DNA from: Candidatus Omnitrophota bacterium
Lineage (GTDB): Bacteria; Hinthialibacterota; Hinthialibacteria; JAKQFZ01
Reading direction: 5' to 3'
DNA: 22,812 nucleotides
Assembly (NCBI GenBank): GCA_029558215.1
Contig: JAKQFZ010000796.1
Span: 1 to 22,812, forward strand
Shown: positions 16,846 through 22,812 of the stretch, piece after piece
Layout: every line of letters begins with the position of its first letter
How positions within the stretch are numbered: position 1 is the first letter of the stretch
Position numbers and translations under genes: made by a program
The notes under the pieces: model-generated
Told to the model about the DNA's origin: nothing
Database searches by the model: none
What the model saw: only the letters and a program-made list of their open reading frames with translations

Positions 16846-18213
16846 TTACTCTGTTTCTTTGTAGAGACCGTTCTTCTGGTACTCATGAAGCTTTCGGATC
16901 AATGTTCTTCTGCCAATACCGAGAAGATCGGCTGCACGGCTCTTGTTGCCTTCAACATCCTGAAGCGTCTTCAGAATGTGATGCCGTTCGACATCCGCGA
17001 GCGGCATGAATTTCGGAATCACCAGATTCGAGGGTTCCGGCTCTCGAGCTATTTCTCTGGGTAGGTCGGCAACGGTCAGTGTTTCGCCTCGGGCGAGAAC
17101 GACCATACTCTCGATGACGTTTCGCAGCTCCCGCACGTTGCCCTTCCATTCATGTTCGCAAAGCGCCCTCATGGCTTCTTGTGCAAGAGGCATCTTGCGC
17201 TTGTTGTTCTCCTCACAAAACTGCGTCACGAAGCTGTCCACCAGGAGTGGAATGTCTTCCTTGCGCTCACGAAGAGGCGGAACAGGAATGGTCACGACCT
17301 TCAACCGATAGTAAAGATCATCTCGAAAACGACCTTCCTCAACCGCTTTCTCGATGTCTCGATTGGTGGCCGCGACAATGCGAATGTCCACCGTCAGTGT
17401 ATCGGTTCCGCCAACACGCTCGAACTGCCGCTCCTGAAGTACGCGAAGAAGTTTGACCTGAATCGCGGGGCTGATTTCGGTGATTTCATCAAGAAACAGG
17501 GTTCCACCGTCCGCGATTTCAAAGCGTCCTTTGCGCTGCTGAACCGCACCGGTAAATGCTCCCCTCTCATGGCCAAAGAGTTCACTCTCCAGCAGGTTTT
17601 CCGCCAAAGCGGCGCAGTGTACCGCCACAAAAGGCTTCTTGGCTCGGGGGCTTTGGAGATGTATGGAGTAGGCAACAAGTTCTTTGCCGGTGCCGGACTC
17701 TCCTGTTATCAGGACGTTCGAACGGGAAGGTGCGATGCGGCTGATGATCTCGAAAACATTTCGCATTGGGGGACTCTCAGCGATGAGAGACCTGAGCCCG
17801 TAGCGCTTTTCAAACTCCTCGCGAAGGTATTCATTCTCAATTTCGAGACCATGTTGGGATTTCACCCGACTGACGAGCTGATCCAGTTCATCAAGGTTGA
17901 TCGGTTTGGTCAGGTAATGAAAAGCGCCCTGTTTCATCGCCTCGACTGCCGACTCGATCTTGCCGTAGGCGGTGACAAGAATGACGTGCGTGGAAGGAAA
18001 CCGGCCACGGATTTCGGTCAACAACTGCATACCGTCCATCCGAGGCATACGAATATCGCTGACGACGAGATCCACCACTTTGTCGTCCAGAATCGCCAGC
18101 GCCGAACTCCCATCCTGCGCGGTGATGACCTCGTTTCCCGGCACTGCCAACGCCTTGCGAAGCGCCTCACGGGTGTTGGTGTCGTCTTCCACAACAAGAA
18201 TTCGAAAACTCAA
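16846..18213 (-). CDS. NtrC-family sigma-54-dependent response regulator
   Basis: This 455-residue protein has three domains. Receiver (1-120): acidic pair E9/D10/D11, phospho-acceptor Asp53 in SDIRMPRMDG, Thr81 and Lys103. AAA+ domain (140-375): Walker A GESGTGKE (171-178), sigma-54 contact loop GAFTGA (218-223), Walker B GGTLFLDE (236-243). Fis-type helix-turn-helix at the C-terminus: SRAADLLGIGRRTLIRKL. It activates sigma-54 promoters after phosphorylation by a histidine kinase; no kinase is in the window, so it is an orphan here. Translation starts at TTG 18213 with GAGGTG 8 bases upstream. A 540-base non-coding stretch with repeats lies upstream of it. Confidence 0.97.
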   Translation of the reverse strand: MSFRILVVEDDTNTREALRKALAVPGNEVITAQDGSSALAILDDKVVDLVVSDIRMPRMDGMQLLTEIRGRFPSTHVILVTAYGKIESAVEAMKQGAFHYLTKPINLDELDQLVSRVKSQHGLEIENEYLREEFEKRYGLRSLIAESPPMRNVFEIISRIAPSRSNVLITGESGTGKELVAYSIHLQSPRAKKPFVAVHCAALAENLLESELFGHERGAFTGAVQQRKGRFEIADGGTLFLDEITEISPAIQVKLLRVLQERQFERVGGTDTLTVDIRIVAATNRDIEKAVEEGRFRDDLYYRLKVVTIPVPPLRERKEDIPLLVDSFVTQFCEENNKRKMPLAQEAMRALCEHEWKGNVRELRNVIESMVVLARGETLTVADLPREIAREPEPSNLVIPKFMPLADVERHHILKTLQDVEGNKSRAADLLGIGRRTLIRKLHEYQKNGLYKETE

Positions 18214-18373
18214 CCGCAGTCACCTCTGCATCTCGGTATTGCTGTCGTGCTACTGCTGCCCGCTCAACACATCCTACATCTACCACAAAGCAGGAACGGA
18301 ATCCAATGGGAGCCGTAGGATGGATCGCCAGACCCATCCGTTGTCTTCCTTGGGAGCGCCAAGCACGCTTCAT
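18214..18373. other. Non-coding leader region upstream of the response regulator
   Basis: This is the first part of the only intergenic stretch over 300 bases (18214-18754). Apart from the Shine-Dalgarno of the response regulator I see no gene, tRNA or clear hairpin in this portion. The rest of the stretch holds the tandem repeat and the inverted-repeat element listed separately. Confidence 0.5.
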
Positions 18374-18520
18374 CTTCATCGAATCAAGCCTGATTTGCCT
18401 CAGATGAAACTTAATGTCCATCGAACGAAGCCTGATATCGCTGATAGGAAACTTCATCTGCCTCGATTGAAGCTTCCTTTACCTCAGATGAAGATTGATT
18501 CGCCTCGGACGAAGCCTCTT
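18374..18520. repeat. Seven-unit degenerate 21-bp tandem repeat
   Basis: Seven consecutive 21-base units fit exactly into 147 bases, starting at 18374, 18395, 18416, 18437, 18458, 18479 and 18500. The approximate unit is TTGCCTCAGATGAAGCTTGAT, shown here split as TTGCCTCAGATG plus AAGCTTGAT. Units 1 and 3 (CATCGAAxxAAGCCTGAT) and units 2 and 6 (CCTCAGATGAAx) are closest, hinting at 42/84-base higher-order copying. No gene start is associated, so it is treated as non-coding. Read in frame it would be a heptad peptide pattern (xPxxKxD). Confidence 0.75.
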
Positions 18521-18579
18521 TAGTGGGGAAAAATCTTCCTTACGGGGAGAATAGAGCGTTATTAACAATAAACACATCA

Positions 18580-18718
18580 ATAGGTTATGGCAGTATGGTC
18601 AAAATGGCGCAACAAGTAGCAGGAAGCCTGGCTTCCCCGAAACCAAGATACCGGTGAAACCAACACAGGAATCTGTGATCCGGCGTGGGGGCACGCCGGG
18701 CGACCTGCCACAACCTAT
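18580..18718. repeat. 139-bp element bounded by 14-bp inverted repeats with internal dyads
   Basis: The ends are ATAGGTTATGGCAG (18580-18593) and CTGCCACAACCTAT (18705-18718), complementary at 13 of 14 positions. Inside are GGAAGCC-T-GGCTTCC (18622-18636), CACAG-GAAT-CTGTG (18664-18677), and CCGGCGTG-GGGG-CACGCCGG (18680-18699). Two direct copies of GAAACCAA occur at 18639-18646 and 18656-18663. If the termini are taken as GGTT...AACC, a TA flanks each side, as expected of an IS630/mariner-type miniature element. The alternative is a structured RNA with a long closing stem. It lies 36 bases past the stop of the dockerin-repeat gene. Confidence 0.6.
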
Positions 18719-18754
18719 CCTTTAGTGTGGTATTCGTGCTGGGTACATGCCGCG

Positions 18755-20779
18755 CTACTCTTTCACGTCGTGCTTCCACCACTGGGAGAACGCAAAAACG
18801 TCACTGGCATCAATCGTGCCGTCGCCGTTCAAATCCAACTCCATCTGATCGTCACCGAATGCCTGCAAGAGAATCAATAAATCCTGCTCATCAACAACCT
18901 GGTCACTGTTGAAATCGGGAATTGGCGACGACGGTTCAAGGATTCTCTGTGATGATGCGCCATACAGTCGTACTGCCCTGCCCTTGAAATCGATGATGTC
19001 CTGGATTTCCGGCGTGACCTCCTTTGTACGTGACGCGACTACATTGATCAAAGAAACCGAATTTGTGCCAACAATCGTTGCATCAGCGGAGACAGAAGCA
19101 ATCATTCCTTCTCCCTTGAGAGTCATATTCAGAACGCCGTCGTCCGCAGTGAATTGGAATTCGGCGGTGGCGCTGATCGTGCGGCATTTCATTGATTCCG
19201 GATCGAGCCGTTGAAACAGCAGTGCATCCTGTTCGAACGACGCACACGCAACCGTGTTGTGATATTGGATCGTTACACCCGAACCCTGTCTTTCCCAAGC
19301 TCCTCCGGAGAGAAAGAAGTCGGCACTGGTTTCCTCAAGCGTTTCCCGCACAACATCCAGTTCCGGTGTCAGTAGGCTTTGGACTTCCGGATCGGAGAGG
19401 ATGTCTGTTGCAGCAGCAACCAATTCGGCTGTTTCCAGAAACCAACCATCACGGATAAAGTCCGTCACTGAGATGACGTCTTCTGCTGCCAGTGTGTGCA
19501 GACGCTGTGGCGCCGGCATTGCAATGTCCAGAAGTGGATCCTGAATGAGCTGCCCAATGTAACTCGTAGAAAGAAGAGAATAGCCAGACGCAGGTGTGCT
19601 GCGAAGAGTGATGTTCTCAATGATATCGTCGGTGAAATCAGTGCAAACAAGCCCGTGGTCTTTCCCAACACGAAGCAGATCTCTCTCGGGTGAGAGTTCG
19701 GGTCGCGAACGCCCTTTCGGGGCACCGTTGACGATAAGCGTCGCATCGAGCAACTCAAGCCCGAAGTGCACATTCACCCACAGTAGGAGATTCCCCCACC
19801 AGATCCTGTGATAGTCCAGCGTCAACATCGCACGATCTGCGTAGAAATTGCTGATACGCTTCTCCTTGCCTTTCTCGATTTCCGGATCACCGAGCATATT
19901 GCCGGCAAGAGTACGTAGCCCTCCGTCGGTTGGATCTATCCCGTCAAGAACGGTGAAAGAGACCCCAACACCTGGGAATGAACCCAAAGAGTAGAAATCA
20001 CGAATCGTCTGGGATGAGACCGCACCCCCTCGGCTATGACCGATGAAGTCTATGAAAACAGGCGTATTTGGATATGAAGCCTTCAACCTGCTCACTGTAC
20101 CCGCAAGAGACGTCGCTGCCTGTTTGGCTGCTGCCCTTGAGGCAGCGGATGTCAGTTGTTTGCCGCTTGCCTGGTAAAGAAGCCCCTTTACCAGCCGGTC
20201 TACTCTGGCAAGACCCCCCAGCGACCAAGCCAACTCCAGCATGCGTCCCGAGGCAATCAACGGAATGCCAGAATGCGTGGCTTGTGCCCAATCCACTGGC
20301 TTACCGACGAAAAGGATGCTGCCCTTCTCCGCAGACGTCCGCTCCCGGTTTATATCCGCCACAAGGGAGGACAGTTTCGTCTGTGCGTCATTGAGCCACG
20401 AGGGGGCCCGCAAAGTCGAGGCATCCTTTGTCCAGAAGGCTTCCATGATCTGACCATGTACAGTCACCGCAACATAGATGCCATCGAGTTTTTTCCCATA
20501 GACGCCACGCGTATCCAGAATGAAAGAATTGCTTTCCCCAAGAGCGATATTGCCTCTGCGTCCCACCAGGGTGTTCAGAATGAAGCCAAGCGAACTCCCC
20601 ACACCAATTCCACCCGGAGCCCCCGGTTGGTCGGGTCCGGCAAGTGTGTTCAGTAGAAAAGGCAATGAAGACGACGTGCTCAGGTCTTCTAACGAATGGG
20701 CACCCGCCAACCCCAACAGAAACGTTGTCCCAATGAAAGGAACCAAGACCCACACGCTTTTCCTAAAGAGTCCTTGCAT
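18755..20779 (-). CDS. Secreted alpha/beta-hydrolase-like protein with dockerin-type repeats
   Basis: This 674-residue protein has a signal peptide (about 1-27, ending AGA/HS). Residues about 36-95 hold three short repeats of the pattern S-x-F-L/I-L-N/D-T (SSLPFLLNTL, SSLGFILNTL, SNSFILDTR). A hydrolase-like part follows with the nucleophile elbow FIGHSRGG (246-252, G-H-S-R-G) as in lipases and serine esterases, and VLDGIDPTDGG after it. The C-terminus has two calcium-binding dockerin type I repeats, DFNSDQVVDEQDLLILLQAFG and DLNGDGTIDASDVFAFSQWW, with Asp/Asn at loop positions 1, 3, 5 and 12. Such repeats outside cellulosomes usually anchor or stabilise secreted proteins. The start at 20779 has GGAGG 8 bases upstream. 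It begins 84 bases after the reverse transcriptase stop, so it may share the DGR transcript. Confidence 0.85.
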   Translation of the reverse strand: MQGLFRKSVWVLVPFIGTTFLLGLAGAHSLEDLSTSSSLPFLLNTLAGPDQPGAPGGIGVGSSLGFILNTLVGRRGNIALGESNSFILDTRGVYGKKLDGIYVAVTVHGQIMEAFWTKDASTLRAPSWLNDAQTKLSSLVADINRERTSAEKGSILFVGKPVDWAQATHSGIPLIASGRMLELAWSLGGLARVDRLVKGLLYQASGKQLTSAASRAAAKQAATSLAGTVSRLKASYPNTPVFIDFIGHSRGGAVSSQTIRDFYSLGSFPGVGVSFTVLDGIDPTDGGLRTLAGNMLGDPEIEKGKEKRISNFYADRAMLTLDYHRIWWGNLLLWVNVHFGLELLDATLIVNGAPKGRSRPELSPERDLLRVGKDHGLVCTDFTDDIIENITLRSTPASGYSLLSTSYIGQLIQDPLLDIAMPAPQRLHTLAAEDVISVTDFIRDGWFLETAELVAAATDILSDPEVQSLLTPELDVVRETLEETSADFFLSGGAWERQGSGVTIQYHNTVACASFEQDALLFQRLDPESMKCRTISATAEFQFTADDGVLNMTLKGEGMIASVSADATIVGTNSVSLINVVASRTKEVTPEIQDIIDFKGRAVRLYGASSQRILEPSSPIPDFNSDQVVDEQDLLILLQAFGDDQMELDLNGDGTIDASDVFAFSQWWKHDVKE

Positions 20780-20863
20780 TATTCAGACCTCCAATATTGC
20801 CAGGGCGGAGCGTTCGGCTGAATCCTACCAGCCCCGCCGCGGCTTCTGCTGTTTGTCCGGCTG

Positions 20864-22093
20864 TTACCGGAACAGGGTACGGTTCTGGTCATCAAGCAAT
20901 GCACTGCGACGCAGTCCATAGACAGCATCGTTCTCGCTTTCTGATGAGCTGAGGAGACGGACCCCGATGTTGTTGTTCCTATTCGTGGGCGTGTTGTTGT
21001 TGCGATTCGAGCAACGCGCGTTGTTCGCATCGTTGTTCCAACTGCCCCCGCGGATCACGCGGTTGGAGCCGTTCCGAACCATGCCCTCATTTTCACCCTC
21101 CAGACTGAGTGTACGCAACCAGGAGCGGCGACCTAACAAAGTATTGCCATGAGTAATGTGAGTCACGAGGCTCTGCACAGAATCAAGAAACTTCGCCTCA
21201 CTAATCTTTCCCATCTCTAACTGATTCATCCTCAGCACGATCTTCCTGCGACATCGGGTCACGCACTCGCTCTTGATACGAATGACAGACGGAAAGATTC
21301 GAAACCCAAGAAAACTCAGACCTTGATGCACCGAAGCGACGTGGGTGACCTCTTCCTTGAGTTGAAGTCTGAGGTGCGTTTCGAGAAAAGAACCAACCTC
21401 AGAACGTAAAGAATGAAGGGTAGCCTTCGAGTTGCCAAAACAGATAAAATCGTCCATATAGCGAAGGTAATCTTGAACTTGACCTATCTCTTTCAACCAA
21501 TGATCCAGTCGATCAAGATAGAGGTTGGCAAAATGCTGGCTGGTCAGGTTGCCAATCGGCACGCCTTTGCTTCCGCCGGGATGATCTACGATTAGATCCA
21601 GTATCCTCAGCAGACGCGTGTCCTTTGTAATGCGACGCAGTAGCGACTTGAGTACTTCATGATCAATCGAGTCAAAATACTTCTTCACGTCACATTTCAG
21701 GTAATGCGTATTCCGACGACAGTATTGCTGTGCACGAGCCAAAGCCCTGTGGGCTCCTTTGCCAGGACGGCACGCATAACTGTCATGAATGTATCGGCGT
21801 TCAAGAAGTGGCTCCAAGACCAGACATATTGCGTGGTGAACGACTCTGTCCCTGAAGGGTGATTCTGCGATCGTTCTTTCCTTGGGATCACAAATTTTGA
21901 AGTACCGAAACTCTCCGGGGCGATAACTCCCTTCCAGGAGTTCTGTCTGCAATTTGAATAATTGTCCCTCGAGGTCAAACATGAACTCTGCAACGGTCAA
22001 TGTATTCTTCTTTCCTCGTGAAGCCAACCTTGCCGCCTCAAGAAGCGTGTCAAAATGAGCAACCTTTTCAAGCAAGAATCCTGCCCGTCTCAC
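20864..22093 (-). CDS. Diversity-generating retroelement reverse transcriptase
   Basis: The protein has 409 residues. It begins MRRAGFLLEKVAHFDTLL, typical of DGR reverse transcriptases; the GTG at 22093 has AGGGAG 6 bases upstream, better than the GTG at 22111. Palm motifs are KCDVKKYFDSID (Asp135), GVPIGNLTSQ (about 177-186, where TSQ replaces the QG found in group II intron enzymes and is the DGR hallmark) and YMDD (212-215). The enzyme copies the template-repeat RNA with errors at adenines, and the cDNA replaces the variable repeat of a target gene. The core ends near residue 325; the remaining roughly 84 residues are translation of the template repeat, including RGGSW and clusters of Asn. 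There is no maturase or endonuclease domain. Confidence 0.95.
   Translation of the reverse strand: MRRAGFLLEKVAHFDTLLEAARLASRGKKNTLTVAEFMFDLEGQLFKLQTELLEGSYRPGEFRYFKICDPKERTIAESPFRDRVVHHAICLVLEPLLERRYIHDSYACRPGKGAHRALARAQQYCRRNTHYLKCDVKKYFDSIDHEVLKSLLRRITKDTRLLRILDLIVDHPGGSKGVPIGNLTSQHFANLYLDRLDHWLKEIGQVQDYLRYMDDFICFGNSKATLHSLRSEVGSFLETHLRLQLKEEVTHVASVHQGLSFLGFRIFPSVIRIKSECVTRCRRKIVLRMNQLEMGKISEAKFLDSVQSLVTHITHGNTLLGRRSWLRTLSLEGENEGMVRNGSNRVIRGGSWNNDANNARCSNRNNNTPTNRNNNIGVRLLSSSESENDAVYGLRRSALLDDQNRTLFR
20948..21076 (-). repeat. DGR template repeat (TR), core
   Basis: Read on the minus strand this 129-base stretch contains 12 AAC and 2 AAT codons, grouped as AACAAC and AACAACAAC. It ends in the adenine-poor ATCGGGGTCCGTCTC, the likely initiation-of-homing end. 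The peptide (NGSNRVIRGGSWNN ... NNNIGVR) matches the end of formylglycine-generating-enzyme/C-type-lectin-fold variable proteins. The core has no AAA, AAG or AGA codon, so adenine substitution cannot create a stop. The outer limits of TR cannot be set without the variable copy, which is not in the window. Confidence 0.9.
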
Positions 22094-22192
22094 AAGAAAC
22101 TCCCTGCACACATCACGATTTCCATGTACGTATCCACTCGTTCGTGAACGGAGGAACGAAGAGGCCCAATATCAAAAGTCTTCCCTGGTGTT

Positions 22193-22561
22193 TCAAGAGC
22201 ATTGCGTGACTTTCCCGCTCTTACGCCATCCACCCAGCATCTTTCCGACCTCCACGAGGCAACGGCTCGCGTATTCGTAGGAACGGTTGGGCAGATAGCC
22301 AAGATCATGGCAGATACGCAATAGAATTCGAATTTTGTCCAACTGCAAGTTCGCTCTATTAAGAATCCCATCTCTGTCCTTGCTGTATCGCGCTTCAATG
22401 ATTCTCTCCAGTACATCAAGCGCCAGATTGTCTATCCGACTGACGAACGTGAAACGTGTCTTCTTGGGAAACTTCTCCGTCGTGTGCAGAAGCCACTTCA
22501 GGAATTCTGTCCAGTGAAGCAGGATCGGAAGTTCTCTGCTGGTTTCCGTTTGTTCGTTCAT
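22193..22561 (-). CDS. avd: DGR accessory variability determinant (Avd), four-helix bundle
   Basis: This 122-residue basic, all-helical protein has the normal Avd length. The segment FLKWLLHTTEKFPKKTRFTFVSRIDNLALDVLERIIEARYS fits the family, whose hallmarks are the EKFPK motif and long amphipathic helices (shown as FLKWLLHTTEKFPKK, then RIDNLALDVLERI). Avd forms a pentameric barrel that binds nucleic acid and the reverse transcriptase and is needed for mutagenic retrohoming. The start at 22561 has AGGTG about 9 bases upstream. It overlaps the end of the HRDC frame by 146 bases and lies 99 bases before the reverse transcriptase start. Confidence 0.92.
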   Translation of the reverse strand: MNEQTETSRELPILLHWTEFLKWLLHTTEKFPKKTRFTFVSRIDNLALDVLERIIEARYSKDRDGILNRANLQLDKIRILLRICHDLGYLPNRSYEYASRCLVEVGKMLGGWRKSGKVTQCS

Positions 22562-22812
22562 GCGATATTTCACCTTTGGGAGGGATGATGCTGTTGCTTC
22601 CGTGAAGCAGTGCCAGAACTTCTCTGCCGTACTTCTTAACCCGAGAAGCACCAATCCCATCCAGAGCCTGTAAATCCGCAAGTGAGTTTGGTCGTCTCGT
22701 AACAATCTCTGCCAACTGTCGGTTTGTGAAGAGAATGTAGGGGGGCACACCTTCTGCTCTCGATCTCTCACCCCGCCACTCCCGAAATGAGTTGAACAGA
22801 GACCAGTGCTCT
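22416..22812 (-). CDS. HRDC-domain DGR accessory protein (5' end cut by window)
   Basis: The frame is open at the right window edge. The visible part reads FNSFREWRGERSRAEG then VPPYILFTNRQLAEIVTRRP, SLADLQALDGIGASRVKKYG and REVLALLHG. This is a complete HRDC domain (helicase and RNase D C-terminal, a small helical nucleic-acid-binding domain of RecQ). Short HRDC proteins are known accessory genes of DGRs, often beside Avd. After the domain the frame continues about 60 residues with no recognisable fold. It ends at 22416, well inside the Avd gene; that tail may be non-functional or result from a frameshift near the HRDC end. Confidence 0.82.
   Translation of the reverse strand, partial: EHWSLFNSFREWRGERSRAEGVPPYILFTNRQLAEIVTRRPNSLADLQALDGIGASRVKKYGREVLALLHGSNSIIPPKGEISHERTNGNQQRTSDPASLDRIPEVASAHDGEVSQEDTFHVRQSDRQSGA

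Larger units (their letters stand above)
20948..22812 (-). mobile_element. Diversity-generating retroelement cassette (HRDC-Avd-RT-TR)
   Basis: The order on the minus strand is HRDC-domain protein, Avd, reverse transcriptase, template repeat. All three protein types are known from DGR cassettes, and all read the same way with short spacing. The target gene with the variable repeat is expected upstream of the HRDC gene, beyond 22812, or elsewhere in the genome. No transposase or integrase is visible. Confidence 0.92.

Noticed and set aside
18374..18520. CRISPR array
   Set aside because: The 21-base units abut one another with no unique spacers, and there are no cas genes.
18680..18699. DGR cruciform marking a variable repeat
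   Set aside because: It has the right shape (8-bp stem, 4-base loop), but it lies about 2 kb from the template repeat and no sequence matching the repeat lies beside it.
18580..18718. Integron attC recombination site
   Set aside because: In attC the 5' end carries RYYYAAC and the 3' end GTTRRRY; here GTT is at the 5' end and AAC at the 3' end on either strand, and no integron cassette genes are present.
20864..22093. Group II intron or retron reverse transcriptase
   Set aside because: The TSQ motif, short N-terminus, missing maturase domain and neighbouring Avd, HRDC and template repeat all point to a DGR.

Overview
The window is bacterial chromosomal DNA with moderate GC, coded almost entirely on the minus strand; the only plus-strand gene lies at about 8.4-9.3 kb. 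The gene mix points to an uncultured, polysaccharide-degrading bacterium of the PVC / Hydrogenedentota / Sumerlaeota / Omnitrophota kind. It includes secreted sulfatase-like and heparinase-like proteins, a twin-arginine Gfo/Idh/MocA oxidoreductase, a dockerin-type repeat protein, a GspG-like pilin and an NtrC-type regulator. The phylum cannot be fixed from the sequence alone.

Left part, 1-9.3 kb: reading on the minus strand, a sulfatase-like lipoprotein and a GH36-like glycosidase overlap by 14 bases. They are followed by a small membrane protein with its own promoter and by a FlgM-like anti-sigma factor that ends at a strong terminator. Next come a tRNA-Ser(UGA) gene and a separate unit made of an L-fucose isomerase-like enzyme and a Gfo/Idh/MocA oxidoreductase that runs off the window. 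Together these suggest desulfation, deglycosylation and catabolism of a sulfated, deoxy-sugar-containing polysaccharide. A perfect palindrome carrying a TTGACA box in each arm separates the sulfatase from the divergent plus-strand orphan gene.

Middle, 9.4-18.2 kb: a very large heparinase II/III-like protein, a type IV pilin-like protein, the transcription-repair coupling factor Mfd and a sigma-54-dependent response regulator, all on the minus strand.

Intergenic 18.2-18.75 kb: the only long non-coding stretch. It holds a seven-unit 21-bp tandem repeat and, separately, a 139-bp element closed by 14-bp inverted repeats with three further dyads inside.

Right part, 18.75-22.8 kb: a secreted alpha/beta-hydrolase-like protein with dockerin-type calcium repeats, preceded upstream by a diversity-generating retroelement (DGR). 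The DGR reads HRDC-domain accessory protein (cut by the window end), Avd four-helix accessory protein, reverse transcriptase with the DGR hallmark TSQ and YMDD motifs, then an Asn(AAC)-rich template repeat. The template repeat is in frame with the reverse transcriptase and forms its last roughly 80 residues. It encodes a formylglycine-generating-enzyme/C-type-lectin-like segment. The matching variable gene is not in the window and is expected just beyond the right edge. This DGR is the most notable system here.
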